A stretch of 64,000 bases of DNA from Cylicocyclus nassatus (GCA_958299035.1 CATQJL010000112.1:54355140-54419139); one strand, 5' to 3'; positions 47,945 through 59,877 are shown, counted from the first letter of the stretch. Numbers and translations: made by a program. The notes: generated by a model from the letters alone, not told the origin.

Positions 47945-49252
47945 GTATTCGTATAAGAAAGCGAAGAAAAAAAAATTGTGGTAAATTTTGATGCAAGGCT
48001 GAATAATAATTATGCCGTATTTTTTCTATTGAGAACATAAGTCTTGCACAAAAATCCAGAAAAATTTATCGAATACTTGTAAGTGTTGCACAAACAAATT
48101 ATAGATGTTGTCTAGATTCAAAAGGCCACATGGTTACAGTATTTAAAATAAGTGTAACTGGATAAACTATACGTGCTAGCAATTTGTCAAATACATCAGA
48201 AATTTTATTTCATATAAAATAGGAGTTTGTAATGGAAATATGACATCAAACCTAGTGGAAGAGATCGGTTAGTCAAAAAGAGTAGGTCGTAAAACCTAGA
48301 TCAAAAGTAAAGATAGAAGTTGTAAGACCTTTTAGCGCTAAATACTACATACAATTTCAGCGTTTACTTTCATCAGTTTGCTTTTTTTGGCAATACGCCA
48401 GTCATGTCTTTTTTCCATCACTACTGATAAACGCATTTTTTTTCTCAAATATAGTGAACCAAAAGAATTCGCTTTGCGCAGAGGAGAATAAGATTTTAAA
48501 AGTTCCGGGGCAAGACTTATGTTGAAAGTTTATAATCATCTTTATTGTCATATTAACCTCTTCAGTCAAACCAAAGTATAACGTAAAAAATTAATTTTTT
48601 TCCTGGCTTCGAAGACTTGCCTCATTTTTAGAGGGTCTAAATAGGATACCATGTACAATCTCTGAAAATTGCTATTTTCTCACATCGTACAGGTTCGCCG
48701 ACGTTTTTTCAGAGCAGCACGGATTCTCGTACGCGTATGCTTACAAAGCTCGTAGATCTTCGGCAGTGATAGTGTTGATCACACTCGCTTCTTTTCTCTC
48801 TCCCCCCCCCCCCCCTCCCCCTTCCCCCAACATCCTTCAGTTCATTCGCGAAGTCATGAATATGATGACTACGTCGTGACGATGGTAGTTATACAAGCTG
48901 TATCGTGAGCGCATAAAAATGTGTGGCGTGATGAAGACGAGGCGCAAGACGTAGCGAAAGCAGTAAAAATGCTCGTAATGCATATTCATGGGCAATCGGG
49001 GGGCGCTCCCGAAGGAGGCGAAGAAGCTGAATGGGCCAAGCGCGCATGAATTGTATGGGTCCCGTCAGCGCGGCGCGGGGCCCGGGGGTCGCGTTAATCA
49101 GGCACGGCTAGGCGATTAATGCGAAGCCTTTTTGTTGCAGCTTTGACAATTTATCACCAAATCCCCAATGCTAACTGACCATTTACGGGAGGGAAGGAGG
49201 GGGGGGGGGAAGAAGATGGTTATTGCCAGTCAGCTCTCATGACCACGCCATA
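47945..49252. other. no supported gene; G+C-rich patch
   Basis: AT-rich to about 48700, then a C run (48803-48816) and a G+C/CpG-rich patch at about 48960-49110 containing GCGCGGCGCGGGGCCCGGGG. A TTTTTGTTGCAG acceptor-like site follows at 49140, but no matching exon was identified. A G run is at about 49200-49209. Confidence 0.4.
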
Positions 49253-49492
49253 CTTGATCCACTTGATGCACTTAATCCGCTTGATCCATTTCACTGTTGG
49301 TCAAATCAGTGTACTCACCAAGAGCGAAGTGGATCAACTGGACATTCGCTTAGCTATTGGTCAGTACAGTGATTTGAACAGTTGATCAAAGATCAAATGT
49401 AGATCAAATGTGGATCAAATGAGTAGATCAGTAGAAGTGAACAGAAGTAGATCAAATGGTCCAAGCGGATCAAGCAAATAAAGCGGATCAAG
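49253..49492. mobile_element. 240-base TA-flanked palindromic MITE (CTTGATCC ends)
   Basis: Ends CTTGATCCACTTGATG... and ...AAAGCGGATCAAG are flanked by TA on both sides (49251-49252 and 49493-49494). The arms are built of repeated TTGATCCRCTT / GATCAAATG units and fold back over roughly 60-100 bases. It is non-coding and Tc1/mariner-like by its TA flanks only. Confidence 0.7.
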
Positions 49493-49494
49493 TA

Positions 49495-51050
49495 TGAGTG
49501 CCTATCGCCATCTTTTTGTATGATTTTCAGGGGTGAGGGGGCGGGCCCGAAGCGATGCGATGCGATTCGTCTCCATGTTTCATATGTCAACCTCGCTCCG
49601 TACCCCCGCTCCGCTTGGGATTCAAATGTCTCCACCTCGGCTCCCCCCCCCCCTCCCCTCCTCCCACTCCGCCTTCTCGATTCAAATCAGCTACTAATGT
49701 AGCCCAGACTCAACAATGTTTCTTGCACCCACTACCATTCATCACCGTTTGCATTCTCCACTTTTTTCTTTTTTTTCTCTCACAGTTTTTTTCTAGTAGT
49801 ATCCGATTTCACCCCACCTGTTATGCTTTTTTTCCATAGCTTCTATCACTTATTTCAGCAGTCAGTGCACAACCATTGTGAGTGGCTTTTTATCGCGTCG
49901 TAACAGCACAGAAGAACTCTTATCGCTACACTTCGGCTCGTTGTTGCGTTCATCGCGAGCGATTTTCATATTTCGCTTGATGATAAGCCGAACAATTTCG
50001 TTGCGCTATTGACAAATATCGCCAATCTCAGCAATTTGCTCAAGAGCTTTGTATTGCGTAACTGATAGCGCTAGATCTTTGCTAAATAATCTTCTTGCAG
50101 CGTTTTAGTGAAACTGCTTCAAATCCGACTGGCGGATAATTTCTGCCACTTTTTTCTTTTTCATTTTTTTCCAGTAAGCCCCTGTATTCTTGAAATTTGC
50201 GTCATAGGGCATAATAGGCTCTATCCATCTGCATGACTATGGCTACTGATGCGAATGCACAAAATCAGCAGGCTCACGTCAGTTTACGTAGACATTTTCA
50301 AAAATTTTTGTCTGCGTCTATTCCTCTCTTTCTTCATCTATAATTTTTTCAAGATATAATTTCACGCTTCTCCTTTTATAATGGTGCTACGCCTTTTCCT
50401 TTTATTCTGGAATCCCAAAACTTCCAGAAAACTTCAGATTATTTATATTCAAGACATAAGAGTCTACCTATAGGCTTAACTGATGTTGTGAATGCACAAA
50501 GAAAACCAAAAGGTTACGACAATTTCCTAGACATTCTTAATATTTTTGCTCTATTTCCTCTTTAAGTCTAGTCGTGGTTTTTTTTCTAGGATTTTTTGAA
50601 ATATTTTTTACACTCTACTCTGATGCCTCTAGTGAAAACGAGAGGTGCAAAAATGTCAAAAACTCAAAATTTTTCAAAAATGTTCTTTGCTTGTGCTTCG
50701 TGCACAAATCAGCACAAAAATCTTGTGAAGTGACTTTAAAAATTTTCGGAAAGGTTTTTCTGGCTAAATTTTCGGTGCAAGGGTGACACACGTTGACATT
50801 TTACGGTTCACGTAAAGGTGTAAAGGTTATTTCTCTTGCTACGCAATAATGAAGTTTTTGGGATTCTTCATAATTTTTGCAGGTCCTTCATCCCCTCCCC
50901 CGAAAAATTTTTAACAAGGCTAATTCAAATTCTTTAGAAATTGAGAAAATTATTTTGATTATTTACAATAACAAACCGGTCACTTAATCTTGGGGGCTCT
51001 TTTAGATTATAGCTTTGTCGGTCTTTTGTTCATTTTGGAGGGGAACCAAT
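49495..51050. other. no gene seen
   Basis: Contains a C run at about 49645-49655 and AT-rich DNA. The segment 50885-51000 (CCCCTCCCCCGAAAAATTTT ... ATTATTTACAATAACAAACC) may be another decayed CAGTGGCG-family piece. Confidence 0.35.
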
Positions 51051-51341
51051 TTATTGATAAAAATGACCACAATGAACTTTTCGCCTAAAGCGGGTGTTTT
51101 TCGCAAGGACCGGAGATGCGATGGTATAGTTGTGTAGATCTTTATACCTTCTTGCCTCGAACAGATTGGTAGGCCTTTGACATTTTCCAAAGACTGAAGG
51201 TGAAGATGCAACAAAAATGACCCGCCAACCCTGACTCTTTCCTGATCTATACGGTTCTTCAAGCGGTCTCTCAGCTTCATTGCAGCGCAGAAAAAAATCA
51301 GCCTGTCTCTCCGTCAAAAGTGCTACACATCCGAAGTGCAT
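51051..51341 (-). CDS. possible unrecognised coding segment
   Basis: A 96-codon minus-strand frame starts with ATG (MHFGCVALLTERQADFF) and continues with GWRVIFVASSPSVFGKC and a basic C-terminal part. A second minus-strand frame (51002-51280, MKLRDRLKNRIDQERV) overlaps it and looks equally protein-like, so the frame is uncertain or the segment is a frameshifted relic. The sequence upstream (51345-51500) is CpG-rich and could be a promoter. No family was recognised. Confidence 0.25.
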   Translation of the reverse strand: MHFGCVALLTERQADFFLRCNEAERPLEEPYRSGKSQGWRVIFVASSPSVFGKCQRPTNLFEARRYKDLHNYTIASPVLAKNTRFRRKVHCGHFYQ

Positions 51342-51760
51342 GTCAAAGATGCTTGCGCTTGCTGCGTCGGAGCGTGAGCCCCCTTTTCTCCCACTGTAGC
51401 GCTCAGTGTTTGTTTTCGGCCATTCGACACAAGAATATTTTCGCTAGGCTCTTCGGAATTTTCGTCGTCGCGCTCGCGTCTGCTGTACATTCCTAACATT
51501 TTGTGTGTACAGTAGTGAATCTCTCGTAGTCACTTGGGCGCTGACCCAGCGCATTCCACAAAATCCACTCTCTCACCTTCACCTCTTGAGAGTAGCCATT
51601 TTTTCTACCTCACAACCCGCACTCACCCCCCGAGTTGTGCTCTACAACAGCTTTGCAAACATGCGCGCGGATTCCGCCACCGCCGCTGCGGTGGCGGTGG
51701 TTTCTGCGCTCACGCGCTATCGTTCACGAGTTTTTCACTCTCGGCACCTTCTCTGATTCA
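51342..51760. other. CpG-rich patch, possible promoter or 5' region
   Basis: Clearly richer in G+C and CpG than its surroundings (for example TTTTCGTCGTCGCGCTCGCG at 51461 and CGCCACCGCCGCTGCGGTGG at 51676). Several overlapping + strand frames (51505-51756, 51534-51764) are Ala/Pro-biased and not individually supported. Confidence 0.35.
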
Positions 51761-53035
51761 CTGAATCATCCGTGGAATCTCTTTCTCTTGTGCTCAGATA
51801 CCGTTCATTGCTTATGTGATATCATTTTCTGTAGCTGTGTAAACATGACAGGCTGAAGAGGGTGAATAGCTGGGAAAGGACAAGCTGAGGTGTCGAATAT
51901 GTAGTCTTCATCCAGTATTGGCTTTTTTATTCTAAAATAATTTCTCTATAAATTACGCAGTTTGTAGGAATAAAATTATGAGTTCTTAAACTGACAAGAG
52001 CATTCCAATCAGTATTCATGAAAAAAAATCACACTTTTAGCAAGAATCCTTGAGCTTCTAGCTCATCTGAATACACCTCTTCTCTAGAAATTGACTTTAG
52101 AGGTATCAGTTCTGCATTTTTTCGCTCTCGGGGTTTCTTTTCTAATCTTTTCCAGTAACTTTTTGAATCTCGTGATTCCCTCAGCTGCTGGCGATATGAC
52201 CCACCTGTGGTCAACGGCACTTTTTGAATAATCTGGATTTGACATATCTACCTTTTCTTAGATCCTTGCAATAAGGTTTTTCATCGACAAACAACTCTAC
52301 AGGTTTTACTTCCCTGCCAACAAATGTATAAACCAAAGAAACAGTCTTTTGCAGCACAAATTCTCAAAAGCCCAAGCTGGAACAAAGTTATCTCACATCC
52401 ATACCGCTAAGAACAAGCAATTTGTTTGATTTGAGTCCATCAGCGTGGTGTTGAAATATATCCTACTCCGGCAGGAATACCATAGTGTTAGTATATATTA
52501 TGTATACTCACAATTATAGCGAAAGAAATCAAACTTAGAATCCGCTCAATATTTCTTTGTCAATAATCTTCGAAAAGAAAAAAGTTTTAAGGAATCCCGT
52601 TATACCGATTTTACTCAGAATTATTTATAGGTAATTGGCCACTGGTATAACAAACCGATTAAAGATTTTTCAACTTTTTACATTCAGGAAATTTGGATTT
52701 TTATTTCTTTTAACAGCAAAAGCTATGAAAAAGAATCGATAGGAAATGTTTTCCAAATCCTTACACACCAATCGGAGTTTAAAACGGCGTGTCAGCAAAG
52801 CTTATACCGTTCATTGAAGAATACGACTATCTATGGCGTTCAAATCAAAGAGCAGAAGTCAAAACTTACTTCGTTAAATCAAGCTTAAGTTAGATGGCTT
52901 TTCTTTTTATCCTTTCCTTTTTAGCAATTATCGTTTTGAATATTAATTGAGTAACTGTAGGAATACTACATAACTCATATTCTATAAACTCAAGTTATGC
53001 TCGTGATTTCCATAAAAACAGGTAGCTCTAAAGGA
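51761..53035. other. no gene seen
   Basis: AT-rich. A minus-strand frame of 63 codons (52029-52220) lacks support. Confidence 0.4.
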
Positions 53036-53480
53036 TATTACTCCTCCATCGGTGTTGCCATGATTCTGACAATCTTATGCACTACATCGTCCGAAATAAC
53101 CGAATCGCTATCAACGTAGAATGGCATAATCAAAATAGTCATTTCTTGACTTTCTTGAGCATGCCGTGATCTTCTGCTGCAAATCAGTTGCCATTGGAAC
53201 AACCGAATCGTTTTTGAGGCTCTTGCTGTGCTGCTGTCATGAATAGAAGACAGCACGGCTTGATTTGTCGAATTATTGGAATGATATGACTTATCAAGCA
53301 GCAAAAGTTAGAGGCTTACTCAAGAAAATTCTGAGGTCTTGAGCCTTGCACTTACTTCTTTCCAGCTATGTCTGTCATATTCGGTAAGATTGCCTCCAAG
53401 ATAATACACTTTCGAATGTGAAGGAATCATAGCGATGGCATAATCTTCTTGGAACAAAACCTTCACCAACAGATTTATCC
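53036..53480 (-). pseudogene. kelch-like gene fragment, probably decayed
   Basis: On the minus strand, about 53338-53470 encodes VLFQEDYAIAMIPSHSKVYY-LGG followed by EYDRHSWKE. This is the pattern of a kelch repeat blade (hydrophobic strand, Y-x-GG, YD, W; family knowledge). It ends at a GAA|GTAAGT donor. After a short intron, a second exon (about 53038-53285) in the same phase reads SYHSNNSTNQAVLSSIHD ... VISDDVVHKIVRIMATPMEE and stops at TAA. Only one blade is recognisable, and the upstream frame (53492-53722) is interrupted by stops. No polyadenylation signal was seen. A partial inverted copy lies at 54981-55310. Kelch proteins are usually substrate adaptors or actin-binding, but no function is claimed for this remnant. 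Confidence 0.4.
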
Positions 53481-54980
53481 ATCAAATTCCTTCATTCAGA
53501 AAATATCACGTTAGGACATAAGCCTTGCTCTCTCTTTCTGAAACATCTTAAACCCCTTCTAGTGAGACCGTCTGACAAAAAAAAATTAGAGAAAAGAATC
53601 ATGCTTCCATGATGATGGAAACAAACACTCAAAGTTGTACTTTTTTTCTTAAATTTCGGTCGCCAAAAGTGCTCAGGCTTGACACCCATAATTTGCCTTC
53701 GGGTTTGAGCTTTAAGATCCATTTTTTGGAGTTATCGTGAAAAAATTCTTGCTCTGAAAAGTAGCATATTTCACATAATTGCAAATTTCTTCATTCAAAT
53801 TTCGATCTTGCTTCAAAAACTACATGATAAAATCGTACTCTGCGGACATACGATTATTTGCAAGTTTCCTTTTTCAAATCTTGATTCCTTTAAAATAAGA
53901 ATTCTTTCATTTAATGGGGTATCAAATACGTTAAGAAACAAAGAGAGTGCTACGCGGATTGTAACGACCACGTACCATTTTTAAGTGAGTTATTTTTAGA
54001 ATTTTTGGTGAAAGACTTATGTTCCAACCTAAAAAAGCGAAGGTTTTCCATAACGAAACTTCTTCTCTCTCCCCCCCCCCCCCATCTTCCTTCTCTCATT
54101 TCTCTTCCTTTGCAACTCTCCAACCATCTATTTTCTGGTCTTCACAAACAGAATTTCGCATACCATCACGATGGCATTTCCATGGAATAGCGGAATCTTC
54201 TGAAGAAAGGACTTCGCTGCACATTCGCAAGAGGAAAAAAACTTATCTTTGGAACGAAATGGCAACACTGATGTCAGTGTTTTGGATAACTTAACCAGCT
54301 GTGAGAGCTTCTGGTATGAAACACAGCCACATATAAGTCTGGTCCTGGTCATTACTCTCACATTTGGATCTTTCGCTTCCATTTTTGAATTCAGTTTCAG
54401 TGGAATTCCCATCTAACTAATTTCCTCACCTGAACCCACGACGATACGGGTGCGGTCCTAAGTGGTTCATTCTCTGTCATATAGTCTTGTTTTTTTTTGT
54501 TTAAGTTTTCTACACAGTAAACAGAAACCTTTCTCTCTGCAACTGCTCTCGCCATAACGCTAATTTACCACTAATCAATCAGCGCCCGGTCATGGCAAAT
54601 TCCTTTACCCTCTCATTAGATGTGTATAACCCCGTAATAGTTCTGATGAGCCCTTCTTAGACAGCAAGGGAACTAGAGGGGGTGGAGGGAGCATAGAGAG
54701 TGGGGAACGAATTTGCAGAGCTAACCTGTGTGCTTTACCAGAAGCTTATGAAATCTGTGTATATTCAAGCGCTCGTAAGAAAGTTCGAGGTGACTGATTC
54801 TACAACCAATTTCATAACTATAAAGCCGCAGAAAAGCAGCCCAAAACTTGGGATAGTGTCGTGGCTGCTTGGTCACATTCCTTCGTTTAAAGAAGCTTTT
54901 GTCGCTATTTTCTCCCCCCCCCCCCCCTCCCCCTCTCCCTCCAACAGATAGCACTACTTCAACACTCCCTCTCCCCCTTC

Positions 54981-55310
54981 AGAATGATCTGCAAATTTGG
55001 TCTATATGTATTCGGTGGAAGATTTCCATCAAATCATTTATCCAGTGAATAGCTGTGCTGGTGAAGGTTCTGTTCCAAGAAGATTATGCCATCCTATGAT
55101 TCCTTCACATTTGAAAGTGTATTATCTTGAAGGCAAAAGTGTATTATCCCAACGAATATGACAGACATTGCTGGAAAGAAGTAAGTGCAAGGCTCAAGAC
55201 CGCAGAATTTTCTTGAGTACCTAAGCCTTCTTCTTCTGCTGTTAGATAAGTCATATCGTTACATGTCAGTCCGATAAATCAAGAAGTGCTGTCTTCGGCT
55301 AATAGGTGTG
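54981..55310 (+). pseudogene. inverted partial copy of the kelch-like fragment
   Basis: The + strand from about 55020 repeats the 53.3-53.5 kb minus-strand sequence (GGTGAAGGTTCTGTTCCAAG, AAGATTATGCCATC, GTGTATTATCTTGAAGGCAA, AATATGACAGACATTGCTGG). It has a duplicated GTGTATTAT segment and frameshifts. Just upstream, after a CTCCCCCTTCAG acceptor, MICKFGLYVFGGRFPSNHLS adds another kelch-like strand (LYVFGGR) before a TAG. The reading frame is broken, so this is a pseudogene copy. Confidence 0.45.
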
Positions 55311-55591
55311 CAGCAACCGACTTTTTAAAAAAAAGCGTGTTTAATAGCAAAATCATGGATAAGGGAGAAGTTCATGCAATCCTTTTGCTTTGAAATATGT
55401 CTGGACACCTCGAACAACATCGAGGAGGAAACAGCTTGAAAAAAAAAACCAATTTTATGCAAGATGCGAACATAAATATTGAAGACTATCGCACAACGTG
55501 CAGTCCAGAAAAATCATCAACGGAAAGAATGCCAAAAAGATAGAAGGGCAATTTATTTTCGTTTAGCGATTATTTTGGATTCTTTCTTCTT

Positions 55592-56053
55592 ACAAGGAAA
55601 GGAAGGTTGGTCGAAGTGGCCTTTTGAAATGAGATGTACACTGCCTTGTAGAGCTTAGAACGCTGATTCCAAATCTACCTTTGCTATCGGCTGCGGTCTT
55701 CTGGGCGAGGAGTTATGAAGGTTTTTGTGAGTAAAAATCTGAATACAAGAGTAGGCTAAAATCAGTCGCAACATTTTTTATTGGGTTTAATTAGTAGTCG
55801 GACTTGGTGCAACAAATATTCTTGATCCAAACATACCAATTCGCTGCTGCCACATTTAAACATTGGGAAAAGGTTACAACTGATTTTACCGTATTTTTGC
55901 ATTCACATTTTTACTCACAAAAACCTTCATAACTCCTCGCCCAGAAGCCCGCAGCAGATTGCAAAGGTAGATTTGGAATCAGCGTTCCAAGCTCTACAAG
56001 GCGGTATACACCTCATCTCAAAAGGCCACTTCGACCAACCTTCCTTTCCTTGT
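55592..56053. mobile_element. foldback element with ~165-base arms
   Basis: Left arm 55592-55755 and right arm 55888-56053 are close inverted copies. They pair from ACAAGGAAAGGAAGGTTGGT / ACCAACCTTCCTTTCCTTGT at the ends to GAAGGTTTTTGTGAGTAAAA / TTTTACTCACAAAAACCTTC near the loop. The spacer of about 130 bases is non-coding. The TSD was not identified. The GCTGATTCCAAATCTACCTT motif of the arm resembles that in the 58.0-58.5 kb foldback. Confidence 0.85.
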
Positions 56054-57591
56054 TAGTGAGGAGTCTGGAAGTTCTAGTTTCCATCTTCTTCGTCAAGGAG
56101 CCTCGAAACTTCTTCCCCAAAAAGCAAAACAGTTCCAAACTCTTTCGAACTTCATTCCCTAAACGGAGTTTATGTAAAAAATTCTAGCGCTTTTTCGAAT
56201 CTCTTCAGTGAGATGAAAATATTTGCAATTATACATATTGACTTGATACTAATGTTGGTTAAACTGACTTAAGATCACACAAATTTTTTTTCTTATTACT
56301 AGTCTAGAACAAGCAAAATAACTTTTTATAGACATTTGAATATACTCGTCAAATCGCCGTATGGAAAATCAAAATAGAAAATCATCTTAACCCTTTTTGA
56401 ATTAATACCGTTGCTTATCGGTATAATGCTTCTCCTTTTCCCTGGAACTGTCAAAAGGAGATTATACAAAGCTTTGGCTAATGCTCACTTGCTTCGGCCC
56501 CATTTAACGGTTATTGTTAGTTTGTTTTACTTACGATATTCTTCACTTCTCCAGCATCCTCTGTTGACAGCCAGGTATCAAATTCTTCGAGCTCCCACTT
56601 TTCTCCTCAAGTGATCTCTCACGGCTCCCCTCTGAATTGTTTGCTTTTTCTGAACCCCCGAAACCCTCACCGAACGGATCAAAATCGCTGTCTTTCTTTT
56701 CAAAATCTCTAAAGCCGAAAGTGAAACACACTTCAGACTAGACACATTGTAAATATGCGGCTACCATTGAACAATTGAAGCATAGGAGTGTGTTTCTACT
56801 TGTGCTTTGTATTTTACACGACTATGTACACAGTAATGTGAGAAGGCGATTGTCTATCCCGGCTCACGACCGAAAATCGCAAAAAAAAAACATTTGTCGA
56901 AACAGAGAGAGCCTGAAGAGAGCAAGTGCAGATCGAGGGCGCTGACCCTTGGGCAGCTATCGGGGCAGTTTCAAGTCCCTAAGGGTGGTCCTTGATGGAG
57001 AGGGTTAGTAGCCTCTTGCAAGTGACCACTCCACACATCTCTGTACTCTTTTTCGGACTTATTTCAACTTACGAATCCTTGTTTTTCGACAGCTTTCAAA
57101 GTACGGTGTAAATTTTTGATTTGTTTGGGAATTGCTTAGAACAGCTTTTTGACAAAATAAGGGCCTGAACTTTGACATCTATCGGTTTGACGATTAGTTT
57201 TTGTCACAGCTTCACATTTTTAAGCACTCTAACTATGAAGACTTCTTTGAAGGGATCCCGAATAATGTTTCCAATTCTGCGTAACAATTCCTACCCGATA
57301 CATCTTAGAAAACTTTTGGAATTTTTGAATTTTTTGATTTTCATTCACCTCCCATTTTTAAGGGTAAGAGAGACAGTGCCGAAAATGTTCTGCAAAAATA
57401 TGAAAGAGAGAATGCACAAGTACAGGAATCAAAGAAAGAGCGGAAAATTTGAACAAAACTGACACTAATATAATGTTAACAAAACTGTCATAACATAACG
57501 AATCTGTGCTTTGTGGCAACAAATCGGTTAGACCTCGTCATGCCTCAAGTAAGGGATTAATTTGAGGTTTCAAAGGGACATGGGAATTTTC
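56054..57591. other. no gene seen
   Basis: Short frames only (56411-56614 +, 56543-56731 -, 57172-57462 +). None is bracketed by convincing splice sites. Confidence 0.4.
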
Positions 57592-57595
57592 TTAA

Positions 57596-57907
57596 CACAT
57601 TGACGACCCGCAGATTTTTAATTGTCTGCCTTCTGGGACCAAGAGCTTTTACGGACCAGCCCGTACTTTTCAACTAGAATCACGCATGCTGCCATCTACA
57701 TCACACCTACAGTAAATCTAAAAGACTGATAAAAAAAGGTAGAAGTTATCTCTAAATTCAGTGCAAAAGAAAGCTCATGGAGTGAGTTTATCTCTGGATA
57801 GTAGTTATTTTTACAAAATTCAGGCCTTGACACACATGGTGTGTCAAGCGGTCCCACGCGGTAGTCATTGCTTGACACACCATGTGTGTCAAGCGGTCGT
57901 CAATATG
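57596..57907. mobile_element. 312-base piggyBac-like MITE (TTAA-flanked)
   Basis: Flanked by TTAA on both sides (57592-57595 and 57908-57911). The ends CACATTGACGACCCGC and GCGGTCGTCAATATG are inverted. TTAA target sites are the hallmark of piggyBac-type transposons (family knowledge). The right third contains two copies of a CTTGACACACcATGtGTGTC-type palindrome (about 57827-57847 and 57873-57893), each followed by AAGCGGTC. It is non-coding. Confidence 0.8.
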
Positions 57908-58000
57908 TTAAATGAATGAAACAGAAATTCTCACGTCTAGCAGAGTATCTTAAAGTACCTATACTTTATTCAAAAATTCATATGTCCTGTGTTTGTAAAG

Positions 58001-58502
58001 CCTGGGCATTGTATTATAGTAGTACTATCTCCTAACAAGGGAAGGAACCAGCATAATCTGGCAAATCAAAAAGGTTGTACCGATAGACGCATCTTTAAAG
58101 CTGATTCCAAATCTGCTTTCCGTTTTTGCGGACAATTCTCTGAAAAAAGTTATGAGCGTTTGAAAGTCCAAATTCTTAGGTGGCATAAAATTAGCGGAAT
58201 CTGTACAAAAATACTTGAAAGTAGGCTATCATTTCTGTATTAAGTATAATAACTATGAGGAAGGAATAAATCAAGTGGAAATTGGCACAGGTGTTGTTAT
58301 GAGCCTTGAGCTGATTTTAAGCCACTTACACTCCGACAAAATTGGACATGAAAACGCTCGTATTTTATTGGAGAGTTGTTCCGCAGAAACGGTAAGCAGA
58401 TTCGGAATCAGCGTTTGAAGTTGCGTCTATTGATATACATTTCTTCTTGGTTTGCCAGATTATGTCGTATCCTTCCCTTGTGAAATGCTTTGCCATACAG
58501 GT
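58001..58502. mobile_element. foldback element (GTTATGAGCGTTT family)
   Basis: Left arm about 58030-58200 and right arm about 58305-58490 are inverted copies: ACAAGGGAAGG...CATAATCTGGCAAA, ATAGACGCA, GCTGATTCCAAATCTGCTTT, and CCGTTTTTGCGG pair with their complements. The arms are diverged, with small gaps. The element explains why frames at 57989-58243, 58215-58418 and 58447-58629 look partly spliced and coding. No TSD was found. Confidence 0.7.
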
Positions 58503-58664
58503 TTGTTATAAGTACACACTTCATGCAAAAGTAAGGGGAAAAAGGCTTCGAATAAAGCATCGAATGCTGAGCGAGACTATCTTTGAGACCTCTGAGGAAG
58601 GCATTATTGCCGAAGATCAGGCTGAATAAATAAAATTCATAATAAACCTGTGTGGCAAAGCATC

Positions 58665-59192
58665 ACAGAAGTTATGTACACAATGTTCGATTGCCAACAT
58701 CTCTCTTCCCACAAAGTCTTTTACCGAACTTCGGATAATAGTGTACAGCCCCGCTACGAGTTAGATTTGTATTTAGTGTGGCGATTCACCTAGCTTTCAT
58801 TACTGTAAAAATTATGGTAGGAACGTTTGAAGTAAAAAAGTTTTGAGCCATTTACGTCCTATTCTGCCTCAGAAAAAATCCAAAAACTCCCAGGTCGGGG
58901 TAATCACAGTCGACTTCGGACATGAAATTCCCACTTCTGTGTTGTGCCTCTATAATAATTAAGCCAAGCATACTGTAACTGCATGTATCAAAATTGTGAT
59001 GACACCATTTAGAGGTGTGAACAGCCTAGTTTACAAGTGCTGTAATTTGAAGGTTTCCACCGCAACCCTAAAGTCTTCTGACTGTAAATCTAAGTCGGGG
59101 TTCTACAGACTTATACCTGAAGTTTGCAAAAGACTCCATGGAAAAAGAGACGTTAGTTATCAGGAAGTGTGTACATACTTTGGGATGTTCTG
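58665..59192. mobile_element. degenerate mariner-derived inverted-arm element
   Basis: The left part (GTACACAATGTTCGATTGCC ... TAGTGTGGCGATTCACC ... TTATGGTAGGAACGTTTGAA) and right part (TTTCCACCGCAACCCTAAAG ... GTGTACATACTTTGGGATGTTCTG, then TA) follow the left and right arms of the 43293-43969 element in order. The left terminus is eroded. Confidence 0.6.
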
Positions 59193-59435
59193 TATGGTAA
59201 GAATAGTTGTTTGTAACATAACTTTTGGTGGATGTTTTTACATCCATTTAAAGATTATTGTTCGTTCAGTTTGGAATCTGAAATATGCAAATAAATAGGT
59301 ATTCCACCTCCTCATTGCAAAGCCTGTATAAGCACAAAGAATGTCAGGCATTCATGGAACTACGACCATTCAGTCATTTCTTCAAAAAGCTTTCAGTCTT
59401 GTACATTAAGATCATGTATATTTATCCTATACAAC

Positions 59436-59760
59436 CAGTGGCGTACCCAAGATTTCGGCTCGGGGGGGGGGGGGGGAGCCCGACAAAAAAAATTTTCTAA
59501 TGAAGGTGCGTGGCGTTAGCCACGCACTCAGAAAAAATTCATGGTACGCTTCGCAAAATTTTCGCGGGCACGCCTCCGAAAAAAACTTTTTTATATAGCT
59601 AAATTGAATTTTTAAAAATTTTTAAAAATTATTTTAATTACTTACAAGTATAAATAAGTCTTTTGCACATTTTTATAACTCATGAAAGTAACTTTCAAAA
59701 ATTTCGCGACCCATTCTCGGGGGGGGGGGCGCGCCCCCCCCCCCCCTCGTTACGCCACTG
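59436..59760. mobile_element. hAT-like CAGTGGCG-family MITE, copy 2
   Basis: 325-base element with ends CAGTGGCGTACC and GTTACGCCACTG, flanked by a perfect 8-base TSD TATACAAC (59428-59435 and 59761-59768). It has the family's G/C runs just inside the ends, the GTGCGTGGCGTTAGCCACGC hairpin at about 59506, and the AAATTTTTAAAAATT core. It is inverted in interior order relative to copy 1. It is non-coding. Confidence 0.92.
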
Positions 59761-59877
59761 TATACAACATCATGCCACGACTAGTAATTAAACAATCTTT
59801 CCCCAATAATTCTAAGATTCGTCTTGGATCCATAAGCTTCTTTCCAAATGATTCATAGGTAGATTATAGTGATGTAA

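Noticed and set aside
58215..58629. Apparent two-exon gene end: open frame, GTAAGC donor, TTTGCCAG acceptor, phase-0 join, TAA and AATAAA
   Set aside because: Most of both 'exons' lies in the arms of an inverted-repeat element (58001-58502) whose sequence recurs in reverse upstream. The splice-like signals are parts of the repeat.
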